From: Hyphomicrobiales bacterium
GTDB taxonomy: Bacteria > Pseudomonadota > Alphaproteobacteria > Rhizobiales > Beijerinckiaceae
DNA: 64,000 bases
NCBI GenBank assembly: GCA_027483945.1
Contig: JAIXTM010000003.1
Coordinates: forward strand, 181,873 to 245,872
Direction of reading: 5' to 3'
Position numbers and translations under genes: made by a program. The notes below the pieces were generated by a model that worked only from the letters and a program-made list of their open reading frames with translations, had not been told where the DNA came from and did no database searches. How positions within the stretch are numbered: position 1 is the stretch's first letter; each line of letters begins with the position of its first letter. Shown here in pieces: positions 53,607-64,000 of the stretch.

Positions 53607-54064
53607 GGCCGGGCGGCGCGGCAATCGGCGCCGAACGCATAGTTGCGGTCGAGCCCGGACACGCACCAGGTCACACCCCATGTCACGCCCAGCGTGCCGA
53701 GGTCCTCGCCGACGGCATAGTCGACGCGCCGGATGCGCCCGTCCGACATATGGGCCCGGGCCGAGCAGAAACCGCGCGGCACGAAGTCCGGACCCCAGGG
53801 GCGGTGGGCAAGCGTGCGCACATGGTCGAAACCCACGATCGTCAGCCCCGAGTTCCAGTATCCCGCCTCGCGATGGGCGAAGCGCGACTGAATGCGCGAG
53901 AGCACGGCCGGGTCCTGGCAGGCCGGGTACCGGCCCGTGAAGGGGATCGTCCGGGTCTCGGCCGGGTCGGCGTTGCGCACGTTGTAGTGCCGCGCCTCGG
54001 CCCCTGCGGAACCGATCACGCCCGGAAGAGCCAGAAGGACGGCGGCAAGCAAGGAACGGCGCAT
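53603..54064 (-). CDS. Small secreted protein of unknown function, coupled to RNase T2
   Basis: I do not recognise the family. The 153-residue product has a signal peptide (MRRSLLAAVLLALPGVIGSA) and a mature domain with paired cysteines (CQDP, FCSAR, WCVSG, ADCRA) suggesting two disulfides. Other phrases are TIPFTGRYPACQDPAVLSRI and GLTIVGFDHVRTLAHRPWG. The stop overlaps the RNase T2 start (GTGA), so the two are produced together. It could be a substrate-binding or inhibitory partner of the RNase; that is only context. Confidence 0.75.
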   Translation of the reverse strand: MRRSLLAAVLLALPGVIGSAGAEARHYNVRNADPAETRTIPFTGRYPACQDPAVLSRIQSRFAHREAGYWNSGLTIVGFDHVRTLAHRPWGPDFVPRGFCSARAHMSDGRIRRVDYAVGEDLGTLGVTWGVTWCVSGLDRNYAFGADCRAARP

Positions 54065-54147
54065 GGCAACTCCGGCGGATCGCGGGGATTCTCGCCCGGG
54101 AGGATGGGATGGCGGCCCCGGCCGGTCAAGCGGCGCGGCCGGCTCGT

Positions 54148-54675
54148 TCAGAGGCTGGCGGCAGCGCGGGCGGCCTGGTCGTAATTGCCCGACAAAGCGC
54201 GCATCCGGGCTGCGATCTCCGACAGCGCGCGCTCGTCGAGGCCGAGGGACTTCACCGCCTTCACCAGCAGCGCCTCGCGGACCTCGCGGTATTTGAGGCA
54301 CGCCTTCTCGCCGGCCGCCGTGACGGTGACGACCTTCTCCTTGCCCTGGCGCCCGCTCTTCACGAGCTTGAGGCGCTCCAGCTTCTTCAGCGAGTAGTTC
54401 ACCACATGCGTGTCCTCCATGTTGAGGACGAGACAGATGTCGGCCAAACGCTTGGCCTTGCCGCGATGGTTCACGTTGTGGAGGACCAGCACGTCCATAT
54501 AGGACAGGTCCGGCACGCCGGCGGACGCCATGCACCTGACCATCCAGCGGTGGAAGGCATGGCTGACCAGGATCAGCCCGAACTCGAACTCCGAAAGGGG
54601 CGGCATCGCCCCGGATGCCAAGTGCCCTGACGAAACGATAGGGCCGAGGTCATCCGGGGCGAGAGCGTTGGTCAT
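54148..54675 (-). CDS. Winged-helix (MarR-like) regulator of the TRAP operon
   Basis: A 175-residue DNA-binding protein. Its winged-helix core is MDVLVLHNVNHRGKAKRLAD, CLVLNMEDTHVVNYSLKKL and KSGRQGKEKVVTVTAAGEKA. It is MarR-like but lies in a family usually attached to TRAP transporters. ATG 54675 overlaps the dctM stop (ATGA), making it the last gene of dctP-dctQ-dctM-regulator. It probably senses the imported compound and may bind the palindrome at 57737-57753. Confidence 0.85.
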   Translation of the reverse strand: MTNALAPDDLGPIVSSGHLASGAMPPLSEFEFGLILVSHAFHRWMVRCMASAGVPDLSYMDVLVLHNVNHRGKAKRLADICLVLNMEDTHVVNYSLKKLERLKLVKSGRQGKEKVVTVTAAGEKACLKYREVREALLVKAVKSLGLDERALSEIAARMRALSGNYDQAARAAASL

Positions 54676-55979
54676 CTGGCATCCAGCATGGTCGATGGCA
54701 GCCACAGCGCGATCTGCGGGAAGACCACGAGCAGCACAACTGCCAGCAGCATCAACAGGAAGAAGGGCAGCGCGTAAAGCCCGATCCTGAGGATATTGCG
54801 TCCGGTCAGACCCTGCAGGACGTAGAGGTTGAAGCCGACGGGCGGCGTGATCTGCGCCATCTCGACCACCAGGACGAGATAGATGCCGAACCAGATGAGG
54901 TCGAACCCGGCTTTTTCCACCAGCGGCATGATGATCGAGGTCGTGAGGACGATCATCGAGATGCCGTCGAGGAAGCAGCCCAGCAGGATGAAGAACAGGG
55001 TCAGCGCGACAAGGAGCTGCCAGTTCGACAGGTTGAGCGCCGTGATCCATTCCGCCAGGGCCCGCGGGATGCCCGTGAAGCCCATGGCGATGGTCAGGAA
55101 CGCCGCGCCCGCCAGGATGAAGGCGATCATCGCCGACGTCCTGGTGGCGCCGAGGAGCGCGTCGCGGAACCCGTTCCAGGTCAGCGTGCCCATGGCGGCG
55201 GACAGGACGAGCGCCAGGACGACGCCGACCACGGCTGCCTCGGTGGCCGAGGCCAGCCCGCCATAGATCGAGCCGATGACGCCGAGGATCAATCCGATCA
55301 CCGGGAGGAGCCGCGCCGTCGCGCGGAACCGGTTGCCGAACGTGACCGCCGGTTCCGGCGGCGGCATCTTCTTCTTGTTCAGCAGGGCCCAGACGATGAT
55401 GAACCCCGAAAACAGGACGGCGAGCATCACGCCGGGCAGCACGCCGGCGATGAAGAGCCGCGCGATCGACTGGTCGGTGGCCGCCGCGTAGACGATCATA
55501 ATGATCGAAGGCGGGATCATCAGACCGATCGTGCCGGCGCCCGCCAGCGTGCCGAGCGCCATGCGCTCGTCGTAGCCGCGCTTGGCCAGTTCCGGCAGGG
55601 CGATCCTGCCGATCGTGGCGCAGGTCGCGGCCGAGGAGCCGGACACGGCCGCGAACACCGTGCAGCCGGCCACGTTGACGTGGATGAGGCGGCCCGGCAG
55701 GCGCTGGAGCCAGGGCGCCAGACCCTCGAACAGATCCTCCGAGAGCTTGGTCCGGTAGAGGATCTCGCCCATCCAGATGAACATCGGCAGCGCCGTCAGA
55801 TCCCAGGAGATCGACGATTGCCAGACCGACGTGCCGAGCACCGTGATCGGCGGCGCTGAGGAGATGGCGACCAGCGCGATATAGCCGACAAAGGCCAGCG
55901 CCAGCGCGATCCAGGTGCCCGTTGCCAGGACGAGCAGCATGACGACGATGAGGCCGAGGGAGAGAGTGACGATATCCAT
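54672..55979 (-). CDS. dctM: TRAP transporter large permease DctM
   Basis: Large membrane subunit of a tripartite ATP-independent periplasmic transporter, 435 residues with about 12 helices. Family strings are SGSSAATCATIGRIALPELA, GTLAGAGTIGLMIPPSIIMI, LDGISMIVLTTSIIMPLVEK and AQITPPVGFNLYVLQGLTGR. It drives uptake using the sodium gradient with the dctQ partner directly upstream (3-base gap). Location beside a 5-oxoprolinase-type gene suggests the cargo is 5-oxoproline, a hydantoin or a related amide. Confidence 0.94.
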   Translation of the reverse strand: MDIVTLSLGLIVVMLLVLATGTWIALALAFVGYIALVAISSAPPITVLGTSVWQSSISWDLTALPMFIWMGEILYRTKLSEDLFEGLAPWLQRLPGRLIHVNVAGCTVFAAVSGSSAATCATIGRIALPELAKRGYDERMALGTLAGAGTIGLMIPPSIIMIVYAAATDQSIARLFIAGVLPGVMLAVLFSGFIIVWALLNKKKMPPPEPAVTFGNRFRATARLLPVIGLILGVIGSIYGGLASATEAAVVGVVLALVLSAAMGTLTWNGFRDALLGATRTSAMIAFILAGAAFLTIAMGFTGIPRALAEWITALNLSNWQLLVALTLFFILLGCFLDGISMIVLTTSIIMPLVEKAGFDLIWFGIYLVLVVEMAQITPPVGFNLYVLQGLTGRNILRIGLYALPFFLLMLLAVVLLVVFPQIALWLPSTMLDAR

Positions 55980-55982
55980 CGC

Positions 55983-56540
55983 TCAGCCCTCCTTGCCGAC
56001 GGTGATGGCATCCTCGGAAGCCCGGTAGCTCGGCCGGCCGTTGCGCACCACCTCCATGAACTCGTCCATGAAGGCGATCGCCAGAGCCGCCAGGCCGATC
56101 GTCATCGCCAGTTGCGGCCACATCAGCGGCACGCGCACGAGACCGGTCGAAACCTCGTTGAAGCGGAAGGAATCATAGGCGAGCTGCCCGAGCGCCACGC
56201 ACAGATAGATCGAGAAGATCACGCCCACGCCATGGATCGCGGCTTCCACGATGCGGCGCGGGCCCTCGCCGATGGCGGCCAGCGCCATGGTCACGCGGAT
56301 ATGCGCGCCGGACTTCAGGGTGCCCGCCAGCGCGAGGCACGAGCCCGCCGCCAGCAGGTAGCCGGCGATTTCCGGCAGCGACAGGATGTTGAAGCTCACC
56401 GGCTGGGCGCCGACCCACTTCAGGAGGATGTCCAGGATCCGCCCGCCGACCTGCAGGGCGACAAGCGCGCCGATGGTGACGAGGCATAAGGCGGCCAGCC
56501 ATAGCGTGGCCATGTAGAAGCGATCGAGTATGGGACGCAT
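55983..56540 (-). CDS. dctQ: TRAP transporter small permease DctQ
   Basis: Small membrane subunit of the TRAP system, 185 residues with four helices. It contains ALCLVTIGALVALQVGGRIL, LPEIAGYLLAAGSCLALAGT, RVTMALAAIGEGPRRIVEAA and VPLMWPQLAMTIGLAALAIA. ATG 56540 begins at MRPILDRFYMATLW, typical for the family. It lies between dctP (with an intergenic terminator) and dctM, and forms the membrane unit with DctM. Confidence 0.92.
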   Translation of the reverse strand: MRPILDRFYMATLWLAALCLVTIGALVALQVGGRILDILLKWVGAQPVSFNILSLPEIAGYLLAAGSCLALAGTLKSGAHIRVTMALAAIGEGPRRIVEAAIHGVGVIFSIYLCVALGQLAYDSFRFNEVSTGLVRVPLMWPQLAMTIGLAALAIAFMDEFMEVVRNGRPSYRASEDAITVGKEG

Positions 56541-56635
56541 GGTGTCGCTCCGCGACTGGCAGGTCCGCGTTGAGACTGCCGGACGCACGCGCGCCAAGAA
56601 ACGCGCGCGGTCGCGGCATCAACAGCAAAGACGAG

Positions 56636-56664
56636 AAAAAAGGCCCTCCCGGATGGGGAGGGCC
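56636..56664 (-). terminator. Terminator inside the TRAP operon, after dctP
   Basis: On the minus strand the perfect 9-bp stem GGCCCTCCC/GGGAGGGCC with a 5-base loop is followed by TTTTTT. It lies 8 bases after the dctP stop and 96 bases before dctQ. It probably lets dctP be made in excess over the membrane subunits. Confidence 0.9.
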
Positions 56665-56671
56665 GGGACGC

Positions 56672-57646
56672 TTACTTGCGGTAGGCCTGGAGCACCGCGG
56701 TGCCTTCGGCTCCGGCGGACTTCTCCCACTCCTCGGTCATCGTCTTGCCGATGTCCTGCAGGCCGGTCTTGAGGGCGGCGGCAGGCGGAGCGACGGTGAT
56801 GCCGTTGGTCTGGAGCGCGCGGGTCTTGGCCTTCGCCTCTTCCTCCGAGAAGGTCCAGCCGCGGGCCTCGGCCTGGGCGGCCGCGGTGGTGACGGCGGTC
56901 TTCTCGGCCGGGGTCAGCTTGTCGAACGCGGCCTTGTTCACGAAGACCACGTTGCGCGGCAGCCAGGCCTCGACGTCATAGTAGAACTTCAGGAAGTCCC
57001 AGACCTTGGAATCGACGCCGGTGGACGACGAGGTGATCATGGCCTCGACGCGGCCGGTGGCGAAGGCGGTCGGGATATCCGGCGCCTCGACCTGGACCGG
57101 CGTGGCGCCTGAGATGGCCGCGATACGGCCCGTCGCGGTGTTGTAGGTGCGGAACTTCAGGCCCCGCAGATCCGCCACGGACTTGATCTCCTTGGAGGAA
57201 AACAGGCCCTGGGGCGGCCACGGAACCGAGAACAGCAGGACGAGGCCCTCGTCGGCGAGCTTCTTGGCCAGCGCGTCGCGCTGGGCCTGGTAGAGCTTCT
57301 TGGCCTCGTCGTAGCCGGTGACGAGGAACGGCACGGAATCGAGGCCGTAGATCGGGCTCTCGTTCGCGTGCAGCGAGATCAGGACCTCGCCGGCCGGGGC
57401 GATGCCCTGGCGGACGGACCGCTTGATTTCCGGGTGCTTGATGAGCGAGCCGGCCGAATGGACGGTAATCTTCAGGCTGCCATTGGTCGCCTTGTCCACG
57501 TCCTTGGTGAAGTCGATGATGTTCTTGGTGTGGAAGTTGCTGTCCGGATAGGGCGTCGCCAGGTCCCACTTGGTCTGGGCGAAAGCGCCCGTGCAGATGA
57601 GTGTGGCCGCCGCCGTGAGCGTGGCGAGTTTGGTGAACTTCGACAT
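56672..57646 (-). CDS. dctP: TRAP transporter substrate-binding protein DctP
   Basis: Periplasmic binding protein of the TRAP system, 324 residues. A signal peptide ending GAFAQ near residue 23 precedes TKWDLATPYPDSNFHTKNII. The ligand arginine region is seen in LRGLKFRTYNTATGRIAAIS, followed by GATPVQVEAPDIPTAFATGR and MITSSSTGVDSKVWDFLK. ATG 57646 has GGAGAAGG upstream. It is the first gene of the operon, separated from the oxoprolinase gene by a promoter region with a palindrome. The DctP-type fold binds carboxylate groups, which suits 5-oxoproline. Confidence 0.94.
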   Translation of the reverse strand: MSKFTKLATLTAAATLICTGAFAQTKWDLATPYPDSNFHTKNIIDFTKDVDKATNGSLKITVHSAGSLIKHPEIKRSVRQGIAPAGEVLISLHANESPIYGLDSVPFLVTGYDEAKKLYQAQRDALAKKLADEGLVLLFSVPWPPQGLFSSKEIKSVADLRGLKFRTYNTATGRIAAISGATPVQVEAPDIPTAFATGRVEAMITSSSTGVDSKVWDFLKFYYDVEAWLPRNVVFVNKAAFDKLTPAEKTAVTTAAAQAEARGWTFSEEEAKAKTRALQTNGITVAPPAAALKTGLQDIGKTMTEEWEKSAGAEGTAVLQAYRK

Positions 57647-57736
57647 CGTGACCTTCTCCCTTTGTGGAGAAACCCGCGCCCCTCTTCGTTCGGCATCCGG
57701 GCTCCTGAGCCTGACAGTAACGGGTGCAGAACCCAT

Positions 57737-57753
57737 GTCAACAAAATGTTGAC
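57737..57753. promoter_or_regulatory. Perfect palindrome between dctP and the oxoprolinase gene (candidate operator)
   Basis: The 17-base sequence GTCAACAAAATGTTGAC is a perfect inverted repeat (7-base arms, 3-base centre). Each arm includes TTGAC facing outward, so each could form the -35 of a divergent promoter: TTGACA toward dctP and TTGACG toward the oxoprolinase gene. A dimeric regulator binding here would control both. Confidence 0.65.
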
Positions 57754-57788
57754 GTTTTGTCGATGAACTGGTTCTGTAGTCATCGGCA

Positions 57789-57813
57789 GTGTGTCATCGC
57801 TACTGGGACACAC
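57789..57813. promoter_or_regulatory. Second inverted repeat upstream of the oxoprolinase gene
   Basis: Arms GTGTGTC (57789-57795) and GACACAC (57807-57813) are perfectly complementary with an 11-base spacer. They lie 80 bases before the start codon. It may be a second regulator site or a leader hairpin. Confidence 0.4.
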
Positions 57814-57893
57814 GGGAAAGGTCGCATCGCAGCCGTTCCGGACAAGGCGAAAAGCCTCCCGTCCGGCTGCGCATTACAGCCTGGGAGGGCATG

Positions 57894-61526
<3,633 letters not shown>

Positions 61527-61582
61527 CGAGATCGGACGGGCGCCGCCCCAGGCCGCGCCCGTCGGACGAGCCCCCGGGGGGC

Positions 61583-61647
61583 GGCCCCGGCCGGACCGGA
61601 AGCGAGATGGCGTCTCCCGCGTCTTTCGTTTCGGTCCGGCCGGAGCC
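61583..61647. terminator. Long inverted repeat between convergent genes (likely bidirectional terminator)
   Basis: Arms of 19 bases (61583-61601 and 61629-61647) pair with two mismatches and include a perfect 12-base core CCGGCCGGACCG/CGGTCCGGCCGG. They lie between the convergent oxoprolinase and antiporter genes. There is no clear T-tract on either side, so termination is inferred. Confidence 0.5.
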
Positions 61648-61659
61648 GACAGGGAACGG

Positions 61660-63411
61660 TCAGGCCTCCGAGCGATAGCGGGCCTGAAGCTCCTTGCGGA
61701 ATTCGTCGCGCCGCTCGTGGATCGCGGCGATGGCGAGGCCCATCGGCACGCCAAGGCCTACCAGGGCCGCTTCCGACAATTGCAGCGAGGCCTCGATCGT
61801 CTCCGGCACGCAGATCGTCGCGCCGAGGCGATAGAGCTCGGTCGCGTGGCGTCCGTCGCGCGCGCGGGCGACGATGGTGAGGTCGGGCCTGACGGCCCGC
61901 GCCTGGGCGACGATCTCGTCCATCTGCCGCGATTGCGTGGTCACGATCAGCGCCCGCGCATGCCGCAGGCCGAGCCGATCCAGGAAATCGGGCCTGGACG
62001 CGTCGCCGAAATAGACGGGCCGACCGGCCTTTCGCGCCACGGCGACGGTATTGGCGTCCCGATCGCTCGCGATATACGCGATCTTGTGGTCGTCCAGCAT
62101 CCGCCCGATGAGCTGGCCGACGCGGCCATAGCCCACGACGACGGCGCTGACGCGGGCATCGTCCGGCGGCGGCTCGGCAGCCTCCCCTTCCGGCGCGGCG
62201 CGCCTGGCGAGCTTCGGCGCCGCCTGGGCCGCGAGCCAGGCGAGACCCGGGATCGCCACCATGGTCAGCGAGACGACGGCAAGCGTGAAATCGCCGGTCT
62301 GCGGCGCGACGACCTTGAGCGTTGTCGCCATGCCGATGACGACGAACGCGAACTCCCCGCCTGCCGCCAGCACCAGCCCCGATTCCACGGCCACCGGCAT
62401 CGACAGGCGCATCAGCCGGGCTATGGCGAAGGTCACGAGGAACTTCACCGTCAGAAGGCCGACCACGCCCAGCACGATGTCACCGGGGCGCCGCGCGATG
62501 GTGGCGAGATCCACCGTCATGCCGACCGTCAGGAAGAACAGGCCCAGCAGCAGGCCCTTGAACGGCTCGATCGTGATCTGGATGGCGCGGCGATATTCGG
62601 TCTCGGCCAGGAGAAGCCCGGCGGCGAAGGCCCCGAGCGCCATGGACAGGCCGGCCGTCGCGGTGACGACGGAGGTGCCGACCACCACGAGCAGCGCCGT
62701 GGCCATGAACATCTCGCTCGTGTCCGTTGAGGCGACGAAGCGGAAGAGCGGGCGCAGGGCCAGCCGCCCCACCACGACGATGAGGCCCAGCACGAAAAGG
62801 GTCTGCGCCAGCGCGGAGAACAGGCCCTGCACCACCGATCCGCTCGTGTTGGCTGCCAGGATCGACACCATGAACAGGATCGGCACGACGGCGAGATCCT
62901 GCATGAGCAGGACCGCGAACGTGGCACGGCCCGCTGCCGAGTTCAGCCGTTTGCGCTCCGCCATGACCTCGACGACCATGGCGGTCGACGACAGCGCAAC
63001 CGCCGCGCCGATGACGAAGGCCGCCGGCCCCGGCAGGCCGATCCATGTCAGCCCGAACCCGATGGCGGCCGTGGTCACCACCACCTGCGCCAGCCCGAGC
63101 CCGAACACGAAGCGCCGCAGCGCCCAGGCGCGCTCCGGCGACAGTTCGAGCCCGATCAGGAACAGGAGAAAGACGACGCCGAGTTCCGCGATCGGAGCCA
63201 GATCGTCCGTGTTGCGGATCGTGATGGCCGACAGGAAGGGGAGGCTCTCCGCCAGGCGCCCCAGGCCATAGGGCCCGAAAGCGATGCCGGTGGCGAGGTA
63301 ACCCAGGACCGGGCTGATCTTCAGCCGGTGCATCAGCGGAGCGACGATGCCGGCCGCCGCCAGAACGAGCAGGACGTCCTTGTATTGTCCTGGTTCGACG
63401 GGAGCGGCCAT
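61660..63411 (-). CDS. CPA2-family monovalent cation:proton antiporter (YbaL/KefC-like) with TrkA-N domain
   Basis: A 583-residue membrane protein. About 12 helices form a Na+/H+ exchanger domain (LKISPVLGYLATGIAFGPYG, LGVVFLLFLIGLELSPERAW, ALSSTAMVVEVMAERKRLNS, LLMQDLAVVPILFMVSILAA). A cytosolic TrkA-N/RCK Rossmann domain near residue 430 reads SAVVVGYGRVGQLIGRMLDD. It resembles K+ efflux antiporters. ATG 63411 is preceded by GAGGTGAA. A KefF-type partner is not adjacent. The transported ion and trigger are not readable. Confidence 0.92.
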   Translation of the reverse strand: MAAPVEPGQYKDVLLVLAAAGIVAPLMHRLKISPVLGYLATGIAFGPYGLGRLAESLPFLSAITIRNTDDLAPIAELGVVFLLFLIGLELSPERAWALRRFVFGLGLAQVVVTTAAIGFGLTWIGLPGPAAFVIGAAVALSSTAMVVEVMAERKRLNSAAGRATFAVLLMQDLAVVPILFMVSILAANTSGSVVQGLFSALAQTLFVLGLIVVVGRLALRPLFRFVASTDTSEMFMATALLVVVGTSVVTATAGLSMALGAFAAGLLLAETEYRRAIQITIEPFKGLLLGLFFLTVGMTVDLATIARRPGDIVLGVVGLLTVKFLVTFAIARLMRLSMPVAVESGLVLAAGGEFAFVVIGMATTLKVVAPQTGDFTLAVVSLTMVAIPGLAWLAAQAAPKLARRAAPEGEAAEPPPDDARVSAVVVGYGRVGQLIGRMLDDHKIAYIASDRDANTVAVARKAGRPVYFGDASRPDFLDRLGLRHARALIVTTQSRQMDEIVAQARAVRPDLTIVARARDGRHATELYRLGATICVPETIEASLQLSEAALVGLGVPMGLAIAAIHERRDEFRKELQARYRSEA

Positions 63412-63606
63412 TTCACCTCGATGCGGCGGGATTTCGCGATTCGCACTCTGTCGCGAAGCACGGGCCTGTCGCAACGGACAATCGCGGCATCACGGCCGAT
63501 CCGGATGCATTATCCTTGCGGCTTCGCTTGGAGCGGCGGAACAAGGCGCCCGCAGGGCCGTTGGAGCCGGCCCGCCATCCGAACCGGAACGGGCCGGAGC
63601 CTCGTC

Positions 63607-64000
63607 GTGCGTCATCTCACCGTCCGCCACGCCACTACCTATCGCTACGCGGAGCCCGTGCGGTTCGGCGAGCACCGGCTGATGATCAGACCCCGCGACA
63701 GCCATGACCTGCGGCTGGTCGGCGCGGAACTCACCCTGTCCCCGCCCGGCAACGTGCGCTGGCTCCATGACGTGTTCGGCAATTCGGTCGCTCTGGTCGA
63801 TTTCGTCGCGGCGGCCCAGGAACTGACCATCGTCTCCACGCTTCACCTGGACCGCTACGCCCTGGCGCGACCCGAATTCATCGTGGAGGCCGACGCGGCC
63901 CTCTATCCCTTCGTCTATTCGCCGGGCGACCGCACCGATCTGGGGCGGCTTCTGGAACGGCACCATCCCGACCCGGACAATACCGTGGACGATTGGGCGC
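63607..64000 (+). CDS. Transglutaminase-like family protein, N-terminal part (cut by window edge)
   Basis: Only the first 131 residues are present, from GTG 63607. The segment VRHLTVRHATTYRYAEPVRF, then GEHRLMIRPRDSHDLRLVG and WLHDVFGNSVALVDF, is the bacterial transglutaminase-like N-terminal domain that precedes a cysteine-protease-type domain in longer proteins. The catalytic domain lies beyond the window. It is divergent from the antiporter gene across 195 bases. Confidence 0.88.
   Translation, partial: MRHLTVRHATTYRYAEPVRFGEHRLMIRPRDSHDLRLVGAELTLSPPGNVRWLHDVFGNSVALVDFVAAAQELTIVSTLHLDRYALARPEFIVEADAALYPFVYSPGDRTDLGRLLERHHPDPDNTVDDWA

Overview
The window is a very GC-rich, densely coded bacterial chromosome segment with many 4-base stop/start overlaps and short intergenic gaps. 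Gene content points to Alphaproteobacteria, most likely Hyphomicrobiales (Rhizobiales). Markers are a BA14K-family small secreted protein, Omp25/Omp31-like porins, the DUF2849-cysI-DUF934-cysH sulfur arrangement, an ilvE/MarR/response-regulator/kinase block, UbiK, and an NDUFAF7/MidA-Lgt-PgeF cluster. No rRNA, CRISPR array, integrase, transposase or phage gene was seen, so this looks like core chromosome. Genus cannot be assigned by eye.

Left part (1-4660): an RND efflux operon (adaptor plus permease, cut by the left edge) and a soluble five-PAS chemotaxis-type sensor whose first three PAS domains are tandem copies. Then 4847-17658 is a sulfur region. A Cds1-like PLP enzyme on the plus strand converges on an unbroken minus-strand run of 13 genes. 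Read in transcription order these are NAD(P)H:ferredoxin reductase, [2Fe-2S] ferredoxin, DUF2849, sulfite reductase, DUF934, APS reductase cysH, cysD, cysN (with a C-terminal DUF2061 domain), sulfate-binding protein, cysT, cysW, cysA and an Lrp-type regulator. Together they import sulfate, activate it to APS, reduce it to sulfite and then sulfide, and appear to carry their own electron supply for the last step.

Middle (17946-34294): allantoinase-like puuE, tRNA-Gln, tRNA-Pro, a BA14K protein, recX, an unknown secreted protein, and FkbM methyltransferase with OpgH glucosyltransferase. Next is a tightly packed plus-strand operon of MDR dehydrogenase, PTPS/QueD-like protein, family-4 glycosyltransferase and SAM methyltransferase. 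A GTP cyclohydrolase II with a degenerate RibB-like N-terminus lies shortly downstream. The PTPS-like protein has lost the family's catalytic Cys/Asp/His and a zinc ligand. This block is the best candidate for an undescribed pathway, possibly a modified, glycosylated pterin-like or GTP-derived product. Cytochrome b561, a YfhO-like membrane protein, a HAD phosphatase, BioY and a beta-lactamase-fold hydrolase follow.

Right part (34299-64000): a DUF898/M48 protease/DUF1499 membrane operon; ilvE; a MarR-response regulator-histidine kinase operon (PetP/PetR-like order); a CNNM/CorC transporter; csaA, a TetR-type regulator, proC, a YbjN protein and ubiK; lgt-midA-pgeF; a family-2 glycosyltransferase; two Omp25-like porins; GST; rlmJ; RNase T2 with an unknown secreted partner. 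A TRAP transporter operon with its own winged-helix regulator is divergent from a fused HyuA-HyuB (5-oxoprolinase/hydantoinase) gene, with a perfect palindrome between them. A CPA2 antiporter and the start of a transglutaminase-like protein end the window. Three convergent gene pairs share the same palindromic CTAG as both stop codons.
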